From: Candidatus Aminicenantota bacterium
Lineage (GTDB): Bacteria; Acidobacteriota; B3-B38; Guanabaribacteriales; B3-B38
Direction of reading: 5' to 3'
Assembly: GCA_029880275.1 (NCBI GenBank)
Contig: JAOUOQ010000127.1
Span: 1-5,725, forward strand
DNA: 5,725 bases
A program made the translations under genes and the position numbers. Below the pieces are notes generated by a model that ran no database searches, was not told where the DNA came from, and was given only the letters and a program-made list of their open reading frames with translations. Shown one piece after another: positions 1 to 4,988 of the stretch (position 1 is the first letter of the stretch; every line of letters starts with the position of its first letter).

Positions 1-1359
1 TAAGTTTCCGGTTACATGAGCATTGCCTTGAAAATAGCCCGCATAGCCCATTGCTGGAAAAAGGTTGGCTCCATAAACTCCGATGCCAGACGGGCTATTA
101 CTTTTACCATAAACACCATAATTGTTGCCGCTGGTGGCAGCGGCATACCCACAAACGCCATAGCCGTTGGGGCTATCGCTTCTACCATATAACCCGTAAG
201 TTGTGCCGCTGGTGGCAGAGGCCCAACCATAAATGGCACGACCATTGGTGCTGTAGCTTTCGCCATATACACCGAAACAGCCGCCGCTGGTGGCAGAGGC
301 AAAGCCATAAACGCCAGTACCAATGTTGCTATTGCTTTTTCCATATACACCATAATTCCTTCCACTGGTGGCGGTAGCCTCCCCATAAACACCACTTGCA
401 TTGTCGCCGCTGCTCGCGGTTGTACCATATACACCATAATTGACTCCGCTACCAAGGGCCTTCCCATAAACGCCACTTGCTCCGGTGCCGTTGCTATCGC
501 TTCTACCATATACTCCATAAGTGGTGCCGTCGATGGAAGTGGCAGTGGCATACCCATAAACGCCTTTACCGTCGGTGCTATCGCTTTGTGCCCATATACC
601 ATAAGTGGGGCCGCTGGAGCTTTGTTCTTCAACATATAAAGCATACAAAGCTCCAGTTGTGTTCACCGAAAGGGTGCCAGTCATATCATCACCTGTGGTA
701 TGCACAAAAGCTAAGGAGTCCTTCCCATCCAAAAGGTCGGCATCTAAACCGGTGGTGTTGATCTTGGAGGCAGAGATGTTTGCCGATGCGTTAATGTCAT
801 TGTCCACAATGGTCCCATTCATTATCATCGAGCTGGTGACGGAATCAGCCTGTCCCTCGTTAACATAATCCGGGTCGTGATTATGCCCCACCGGGGAGAA
901 AGCCGAGGCATCCTGACCATCCACGGTATCGGCATCATCCGCCAGCTCAGACTTGAAGCTGTAGCCCACGGTGACTATCTGCTTGCGGGGCAGCAGGGTC
1001 TCATTGGCACCGGCAGGGTCAACGGTTATCTCCAGAAAGACCGGGTCGGCGGTCTGAAATACGGTGGCATCCAGCGCTCCGAAGACGACCGTCCCCGAGC
1101 CGATGAGGTGGCTGAAGACCCCGCTGCCGTCCGGGGTGACCGAGGCATCCTCCTCATAGACCGGGGTGCCGCTGCCCGGGGTGGCGGCATCCCCCCCCTG
1201 ATAGAGGCTGAACCTCACTGTGGTAGCAGTGATAATCGGTATTCCCTTATCATCGGTCAGCCTCCCCTGATAGTTAATAAGCTGCGGAACCTGCGCCAGA
1301 ATGGTTACACTAAAAAATAAAAATCCCCAAAAAATTCCCAAAGCTATTAACCTCTTCAT
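1..1359 (-). CDS. Secreted repeat protein with GVYG tandem repeats (3'-truncated by window edge)
   Basis: This is a probable exported surface or fibre-like protein; its precise role is unknown. The frame runs from ATG at 1359 through 453 codons with no stop and leaves the window. GGGAGGA sits 4 nt upstream of the ATG. Residues 1-22 form a signal peptide: MKR, then a hydrophobic core rich in F, L and I, with likely cleavage near TILA/Q. Residues about 25-140 hold a beta-rich domain opening with LINYQGRLTDDKG, a pattern familiar from large secreted proteins of uncultured bacteria. Two DG-x-D linker motifs follow (ADTVDGQD near 143-150, ADLLDGKD at 207-214), then MTGTL at 226-230, a phrase seen in tail-fibre-like proteins. 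Residues 251-430 are seven tandem repeats. The last visible segment (GYAGYFQGNAHVTGNL) resembles the exit into a C-terminal, possibly S74-type, tail domain, but that part is not visible. Codons 54-57 contain a G8 run. Reading frame and export are well supported; function is not. Confidence 0.88.
   Translation of the reverse strand, partial: MKRLIALGIFWGFLFFSVTILAQVPQLINYQGRLTDDKGIPIITATTVRFSLYQGGDAATPGSGTPVYEEDASVTPDGSGVFSHLIGSGTVVFGALDATVFQTADPVFLEITVDPAGANETLLPRKQIVTVGYSFKSELADDADTVDGQDASAFSPVGHNHDPDYVNEGQADSVTSSMIMNGTIVDNDINASANISASKINTTGLDADLLDGKDSLAFVHTTGDDMTGTLSVNTTGALYALYVEEQSSSGPTYGIWAQSDSTDGKGVYGYATATSIDGTTYGVYGRSDSNGTGASGVYGKALGSGVNYGVYGTTASSGDNASGVYGEATATSGRNYGVYGKSNSNIGTGVYGFASATSGGCFGVYGESYSTNGRAIYGWASATSGTTYGLYGRSDSPNGYGVCGYAAATSGNNYGVYGKSNSPSGIGVYGANLFPAMGYAGYFQGNAHVTGNL
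70..609 (-). repeat. Seven tandem 26-28-residue GVYG repeats
   Basis: Residues 251-430 of the repeat protein form seven units, beginning at about residues 251, 279, 306, 334, 360, 386 and 412. Each unit has two half-repeats: (T/N)YGVYG(K/R)S(D/N)S, then GVYGxAxATSG about 10 residues later. Unit length is 28, 27, 28, 26, 26, 26 and a shorter last unit, so insertions of one or two residues occur in the loop between halves. DNA copies are similar but not identical, for example GGCGTTTATGGG recurring roughly every 80 nt, which suggests selection on protein sequence rather than very recent duplication. In unit 6 the second half reads GVCG, a Tyr-to-Cys change. Regular Gly, Tyr and small residues suggest a beta-solenoid or fibrous fold; the fold is inference. 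Confidence 0.85.
1191..1198 (-). repeat. G8 homopolymer inside the repeat-protein gene
   Basis: Eight consecutive C on the plus strand read as eight G in the coding strand, spanning codons 54-57 (Gln-Gly-Gly-Asp). The gene is in frame with eight G. A change of one base would shift the frame early in the protein. Poly-G tracts of this length are known slipped-strand phase-variation sites in surface genes of other bacteria; whether this tract varies is unknown. Confidence 0.55.
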
Positions 1360-1363
1360 TTTA

Positions 1364-1370
1364 TCCTCCC
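1364..1370 (-). promoter_or_regulatory. Ribosome binding site of the repeat protein
   Basis: The coding strand reads GGGAGGA, then TAAA, then ATG at 1359. This fixes the start of the repeat-protein gene, and the first codons after it encode a convincing signal peptide. Confidence 0.8.
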
Positions 1371-1446
1371 AAAAAATTTATTGATATACCTATACCTTTT
1401 TTAATAAAGTCCTTAGGTTTCCCTATTAGACTCCCAATTTAAACCA

Positions 1447-1462
1447 TGAAAGCTCTCTTTCA
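1447..1462 (-). other. Small hairpin in the repeat-protein leader
   Basis: TGAAAG at 1447-1452 and CTTTCA at 1457-1462 are perfectly complementary around a 4-nt loop. It lies about 90 nt upstream of the start codon, inside the predicted leader. There is no following T-run, so it is not a terminator. It may be a chance hairpin. Confidence 0.35.
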
Positions 1463-1551
1463 GGTCGGTTACTTAGCTAAACTTTAAATCAAAGAGGAGA
1501 AGAACTTAGCACAGGCTCAAGAGAGATGACCAATGGATTCTGCTTGGTAAG

Positions 1552-1599
1552 TTATCGTTGTTCTGTTTAGCAGAAAAACATCTCATCTAACAACGATAA
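1552..1599. promoter_or_regulatory. Perfect 11-bp dyad at the predicted transcription start
   Basis: TTATCGTTGTT at 1552-1562 is the exact reverse complement of AACAACGATAA at 1589-1599, with 26 bp between the arms. Inside lies a second complementary pair, TGTTT at 1564-1568 and AAACA at 1576-1580. The right-hand arm begins 2 bp downstream of the -10 box and covers the predicted start near 1595, so the dyad could be a repressor operator or form a hairpin at the 5' end of the mRNA. No T-run follows it on the minus strand, which argues against a terminator. The symmetry is certain; the role is inferred. Confidence 0.6.
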
Positions 1600-1601
1600 T
1601 A

Positions 1602-1630
1602 ATTTTAATTAATTAATAAATAACAGTCAA
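1602..1630 (-). promoter_or_regulatory. Sigma-70-type promoter of the repeat-protein gene
   Basis: On the minus strand a -35 box TTGACT (1630-1625) is followed by exactly 17 nt and a -10 box TAAAAT (1607-1602). Each differs by one base from the TTGACA and TATAAT consensus. The spacer is almost pure A and T. Transcription would begin near 1595, giving a leader of about 235 nt before the ATG at 1359. The promoter sits between the permease operon and the repeat-protein gene, so that gene is likely transcribed independently. Confidence 0.65.
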
Positions 1631-1857
1631 GCAGAAAATAGCTGTTGCCAGATGCCATATTTTTGAGCTTATGGCGAGATATTTCATACCTTCTCCGCTT
1701 TCTCTGTTCTCTGTTTAAAAAATTTTTACACCAAAATTTGCCGGAAGTTAACTCTTAAAACTATAGTAGGAGCAGCCTTACTTCTCGTCTCCTTGACCTC
1801 CAATAGATTTATTCATTACCTGAGGAAGGTCATAAGCGGAAGGAAAATGAGAAGGCT

Positions 1858-3252
1858 CTACCGCACATCGTATTTCAGAAACGCTACAAAAGCCAGCCAG
1901 AAGAAAAGCAGGTTGAAGAGGATGAGCATACCCAGGTCCAAGGTGACTTCAGTCAATCGCCGCGAGAGGCGAATGCTTCCCTCGTCAAACTTGGGGACTA
2001 TGCGGTAGTCGACCGGCTTGCGGGTGAAGAAGAGGTCTTCTTCGGGGTTTATCCAGTGGGGACTGTCGGGATCAGAGGCATCCTGCCGAGTAACAAACTC
2101 CAGCAGCACCTGGCGGAAGGACTCCAGCCTCCGCATCATCTCGCCAAACCTTAACACCCCACTACCCACTACTGCCTCACTGCTGTATTTATAAAGGGCA
2201 ACCGGGGAAATGCGAGTGAGGTAGCGGGCGAACTCCAATTGGTGGAACATTCTGTTGTAGTAGTCCCTTCTGATTCTCAGCTCCGCCTCCAGCATCTTGT
2301 TCAGAGTTTGAGCTCTGAGGCGATGGGAAGGTCGGAAGGGATTATTGCTATCCATGTCCCAGGTCCCTTCGGGGGCGCTGTCGGCGATATCGCTGCGCAC
2401 CCGCCCCACTCTCTCTACTACCTCCTCCTGCTTCGGAATGGGCTGAAGCTCGGAAGCCAGAATCCCGCCTATATTGGGGATGAGCAGCGCCAGTATAACC
2501 CACAGAAAAAGCAGGAGCACCAGGCTGGTCGCCGGGCTGTGGGTCAGGGAGCTGACGAACAACCCCAGCAGAACAAAGGAAGAAAGGAAGAGAACTGAGA
2601 TGCCGGCGAAGGTGAGAACCTCCAGCCAGAGTCGGGAATCGAACCCCACCTTGCCAGACAAAAGCAGCACCAGCAGGCTGACCACCATCCCGGTCACCAG
2701 GGGAATGAGCAGGCTGACCATGGCCCCCAGGTATTTCCCCAGCAGAAAGGCAGGGCGCGGGATATTGTTTGCCAGTTGAAGTCCCAGGGTCCCCTGCTCC
2801 TTCTCACCGGAGATGCTGTTGTAGGTGAACACCACCGCCCCGAAGCTCAGCACCAGAGAGATGATAAACAGCCAGTCAAGCTCCTCTGCCCGGGGGAAGA
2901 AGGGATTGCCCCCGCCTTCCCGGTTGCGGAACTCAACTATCTGGAAGGCATCGTAAGCGAAGAGATTGGGAAGGTATCTTTCCATGGCCTGATAGAGAAA
3001 GGAGTTTGAGCGGGGACGGGGGTAGAGGAGGCGGTCGTGCAGAGCCAGCCGACCGAGATTGTCAGCCTGAGCGGCTGCCCGCTCCTCTTCCCGGGCGATG
3101 TTGCGGGAGTAGTCGGAGAGCTCCTGATTGTACTGGGAATAGAAGCAGAGGCTGCTGACCCCAAAGACCAGCACTGCCAGGCTGATGCTCAGGAAGAACC
3201 GCAGGCTGTAAAAATTGGCTACAATCTCTCGTCGGGCTATGAGCCAGGTCAT
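1858..3252 (-). CDS. ABC-2-type transporter permease subunit (NosY/COG1277-like), second of pair
   Basis: A 464-residue integral membrane protein that likely forms half of the membrane channel of an ABC transporter; the substrate cannot be read from the sequence. It starts MTWLIARREI, a cytoplasmic positively charged amphipathic segment. Six hydrophobic stretches lie near residues 18-38, 126-145, 175-199, 210-233, 240-266 and 436-459. The hallmark NSISGEKEQGTL (145-156) follows helix 2 on the predicted cytoplasmic side, where family members contact the ATPase. Two large loops, about 39-125 and 267-435, are predicted outside the membrane; the second contains ISPVALYKYSSEA (348-360), like the SP-A-x-x-Y/F segment of this family. 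GGGAGG at 3261-3266 lies 8 nt before the ATG. It is 18 nt after the preceding permease and shares its architecture, N-terminus and C-terminus (RYDPR versus KYDVR), so the two probably pair as a heterodimer. No ATPase is visible in the window. Confidence 0.9.
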   Translation of the reverse strand: MTWLIARREIVANFYSLRFFLSISLAVLVFGVSSLCFYSQYNQELSDYSRNIAREEERAAAQADNLGRLALHDRLLYPRPRSNSFLYQAMERYLPNLFAYDAFQIVEFRNREGGGNPFFPRAEELDWLFIISLVLSFGAVVFTYNSISGEKEQGTLGLQLANNIPRPAFLLGKYLGAMVSLLIPLVTGMVVSLLVLLLSGKVGFDSRLWLEVLTFAGISVLFLSSFVLLGLFVSSLTHSPATSLVLLLFLWVILALLIPNIGGILASELQPIPKQEEVVERVGRVRSDIADSAPEGTWDMDSNNPFRPSHRLRAQTLNKMLEAELRIRRDYYNRMFHQLEFARYLTRISPVALYKYSSEAVVGSGVLRFGEMMRRLESFRQVLLEFVTRQDASDPDSPHWINPEEDLFFTRKPVDYRIVPKFDEGSIRLSRRLTEVTLDLGMLILFNLLFFWLAFVAFLKYDVR

Positions 3253-3260
3253 AATGTCTA

Positions 3261-3266
3261 CCTCCC
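3261..3266 (-). promoter_or_regulatory. Ribosome binding site of the second permease
   Basis: GGGAGG on the coding strand, 8 nt before the ATG at 3252, lies within the 18-nt gap after the upstream permease stop (3271-3273). It supports the start and the co-translation of the two subunits. Confidence 0.75.
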
Positions 3267-3270
3267 TTCT

Positions 3271-4854
3271 TTATCGGGGGTCGTATCTGATAAAGGAGAC
3301 ATAGCCGAGAAGAAACAGTACAATGGGAACGAAGACCATGATGGAGAGCTCGGTCAACGACCCCTGGAGGAAATCCCTCAGCCCCTCCCTCTGCCAGCTA
3401 AACTGGGGGATATCTTTTATTTCCAGATATGGGAGGTCCTCCCTTCTGGGAAGGTCCCGGGTGAACTCCTTTACTACTCCCCAGAAATCCCTCCCTTCGG
3501 AGAGCTCCTTATAGGTGGAGAAGCGACCCTCAGTGAGATAATACATCAGCTCGTCCAGGCTCCTCATCTCCTCCTCCTTCTGCTGGGTGAAATAGGCATA
3601 GGAGGAGAAGAGGTTTCGCGACTGGTAATAGTTGATAATCTGGTCGCGGTAGCGGCGTGCCAGTTGCATAAAGTGCAGATAAGAGCTCACATCGGTGGAT
3701 GTTAATCCTGAGGCTATATCCCTAAAGATGATGGCGGGTGAGACCCACCCCAGGCGCTGCGCCAATCTCTGCTGGTGAAGGAGCTCGTCGAGATAGGTCT
3801 GCTGTATTCTCCACTTGCGGTCGGCGTATTCTATGCGCAGGGGCTCCTGGAATGAGTTGAGAAGCCGTCGATTCTCCATCACATCCCTGGGGCTGGCCAC
3901 CTCCAGATGGCTGCCATCGACGCCGTAATAACCCCCAAAGCTGATATCCCACTCCGGCTCAGGCAGCGTCTCCTCGTACTCATCTATTTTGGCTCTAAAC
4001 TCCCTGTTCAGCTCAGCCGCTGCCTGGTCGACCGTCTCTCTTGGAGTTACTGAGGTTAGGCTCTGAGCGAGATAAGGGGCAGCCACCGGCACCACTACCA
4101 CCAGTAAAACCCATAGGAAGAGGGAGACCATCAGGCTGGTGGTGGAGCTGTGGGTGCGGGTGGAGATGAACATCCCCAGGAGCATAAACAGCAGCATATA
4201 GAGAAAGGTCACCAAGAACAAGCCCCCCAGACGAATCCACTCTTGCTGCCGGAATTGCACCCCGGGGGAGAGGAGAATCAGCAGCAGACCAGCCGCAAAG
4301 CTGACCGTAATTATCGGGAGCAGAGTCAGGATGTTGCCGAGCAATTTCCCCAGCAGCAGCTTATCCCGTGACAGTTTGTTAGCCAGTATCCCCCTCAGAG
4401 AGCCTCGTTCCTTCTCGCCGGAGATGGCATCGTAGGTGAACAGCAGTGCCATCAGTGAGAAAAGCACGGTGACGATGAAGGAGAAATCAATGGAGAGGAA
4501 GGAAGCCAGCAGCGGATTTCCCCGCTCCTGAAGAGCACCTTCAGCCAGAAAGGGAACCTGTCCCAGCTGAATCCTCACCCGGTTGCCGAGGGTGGACTCT
4601 ATTCCCCGGTTGAAGATGCTCAGGGGCTCCGGCGGGCGAAGGATGGTCGGGCGAATGTAGGAGTAGGTGTAGAGCCTGCGCATCTGCTCGGCACACTCCT
4701 CCCTCTCCCGGGAGTAGATGGAGCGCCTCTCCTCATAGTGCTTGATGGAGATGTGCACCGAGAGAGGGATTAAAATTATGCAGAGGATAAATCCGGTGGC
4801 GAAGCGGAAGCTGAGGAGGTTGAGCAAAAACTCTTTTTTAGCTATCAGCCACAT
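3271..4854 (-). CDS. ABC-2-type transporter permease subunit (NosY/COG1277-like), first of pair
   Basis: A 527-residue membrane protein, probably one half of an ABC-2 exporter or envelope-maturation transporter with unknown cargo. It begins MWLIAKKEFL. Six predicted helices lie near residues 17-37, 121-142, 173-196, 206-230, 238-262 and 500-521. The family signature DAISGEKERGSL (142-153) is in the predicted cytoplasmic loop after helix 2. Two long extracytoplasmic loops (about 38-120 and 263-499) dominate the protein; the second is charged, helical-looking and contains SPAIIFRDIASGL (372-384). The C-terminus ends FIRYDPR. The ATG at 4854 is the first usable start, because an in-frame TGA sits two codons upstream. 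It has no good Shine-Dalgarno directly before it, but a strong one precedes an overlapping minicistron 30 nt upstream, which suggests translational coupling. The upstream neighbour is a metallopeptidase and the downstream one a paralogous permease. Confidence 0.9.
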   Translation of the reverse strand: MWLIAKKEFLLNLLSFRFATGFILCIILIPLSVHISIKHYEERRSIYSREREECAEQMRRLYTYSYIRPTILRPPEPLSIFNRGIESTLGNRVRIQLGQVPFLAEGALQERGNPLLASFLSIDFSFIVTVLFSLMALLFTYDAISGEKERGSLRGILANKLSRDKLLLGKLLGNILTLLPIITVSFAAGLLLILLSPGVQFRQQEWIRLGGLFLVTFLYMLLFMLLGMFISTRTHSSTTSLMVSLFLWVLLVVVVPVAAPYLAQSLTSVTPRETVDQAAAELNREFRAKIDEYEETLPEPEWDISFGGYYGVDGSHLEVASPRDVMENRRLLNSFQEPLRIEYADRKWRIQQTYLDELLHQQRLAQRLGWVSPAIIFRDIASGLTSTDVSSYLHFMQLARRYRDQIINYYQSRNLFSSYAYFTQQKEEEMRSLDELMYYLTEGRFSTYKELSEGRDFWGVVKEFTRDLPRREDLPYLEIKDIPQFSWQREGLRDFLQGSLTELSIMVFVPIVLFLLGYVSFIRYDPR

Positions 4855-4896
4855 TGTTCACAGCCCAATGTAAAAGCAGCCATTTCAAGCCTCCTT
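4845..4896 (-). promoter_or_regulatory. Strong Shine-Dalgarno with a 12-codon minicistron overlapping the permease start
   Basis: AAGGAGG at 4890-4896 (coding strand) lies 6 nt before an ATG at 4883. That frame reads MAAFTLGCEQCG and stops with TGA at 4847-4845, just inside the permease gene that starts at 4854 in another frame. Because the permease ATG itself lacks a nearby Shine-Dalgarno, ribosomes could terminate at 4845 and restart at 4854. The sequence layout is certain; translation of the minicistron is inferred. The alternative is that the Shine-Dalgarno is unused or belongs to a conserved leader structure. Confidence 0.35.
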
Positions 4897-4969
4897 GCCA
4901 TTTCTTGCGGCTAAAGGAAGTTGCCTGAAAGGCACTGCAGGTAAAGCCTTTTTAGCCGCTGTTTGGCTG
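4861..4969. repeat. Nested inverted repeat filling the peptidase-permease spacer
   Basis: GCGGCTAAAGG at 4907-4917 pairs with 4947-4959 (CC, two extra T, then TTTAGCCGC), including a perfect 9-bp core of GCGGCTAAA against TTTAGCCGC. An inner hairpin of TGCCT (4922-4926) and AGGCA (4930-4934) has a 3-nt loop. The outer ends CAGCCCAA (4861-4868) and TTGGCTG (4963-4969) also pair with one bulged base. Neither strand has a T-run after the main stem, so it is not a standard intrinsic terminator. It could be an mRNA processing or stability element in an operon, a structured leader, or a small palindromic mobile-type repeat. The pairing is certain; the function is unknown. Confidence 0.5.
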
Positions 4970-4988
4970 GGCATAAATATTTTAATAA

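Larger units (their letters stand above)
1360..1857. other. AT-rich intergenic region with leader of the repeat-protein gene
   Basis: These 498 nt separate the second permease stop from the repeat-protein start. They contain the promoter at 1602-1630, the dyad at 1552-1599, a small hairpin at 1447-1462 and the ribosome binding site at 1364-1370. The predicted mRNA leader is about 235 nt, long for a simple gene, but I do not recognise a known riboswitch in it. I see no GC-rich hairpin followed by a T-run that would serve as an intrinsic terminator for the permease operon. The only short frame with a start is a 24-codon stretch from 1687 to 1613 that overlaps the promoter and is probably incidental. 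Confidence 0.7.

Noticed and set aside
51..377. A plus-strand frame rich in His, Arg and Trp with apparent repeats
   Set aside because: It is antisense to the GVYG repeats; its periodicity is inherited from them and it has no convincing RBS.
70..609. CRISPR array
   Set aside because: The repeats are imperfect, in coding frame and without unique spacers between identical repeat units.
12..644. A 210-codon minus-strand frame rich in Met, Ala and Pro
   Set aside because: It is a shifted reading of the tandem repeats in the secreted-protein gene, which has a signal peptide, an RBS and a frame extending across the whole region.
877..1320. A 147-codon plus-strand frame
   Set aside because: It is antisense to the N-terminal part of the repeat protein; the opposite strand has a clear domain pattern and this one does not.
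1613..1687. A 24-codon minus-strand frame with a hydrophobic peptide in the intergenic region
   Set aside because: It overlaps the -35 and -10 boxes of the repeat-protein promoter, has only a weak ribosome site and is short enough to arise by chance in AT-rich DNA.
2239..2598. Plus-strand frames inside the second permease gene
   Set aside because: They are antisense shadows with Gln- and Lys-rich low-complexity ends and no supporting motifs.
3037..3705. A 222-codon plus-strand frame
   Set aside because: It spans the junction of two well-supported permease genes on the other strand and looks like low-complexity antisense of membrane-protein codons.
4907..4959. Intrinsic terminator after the peptidase gene
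   Set aside because: The stem is good, but no run of T follows it on the minus strand, so it was listed as an inverted repeat instead.
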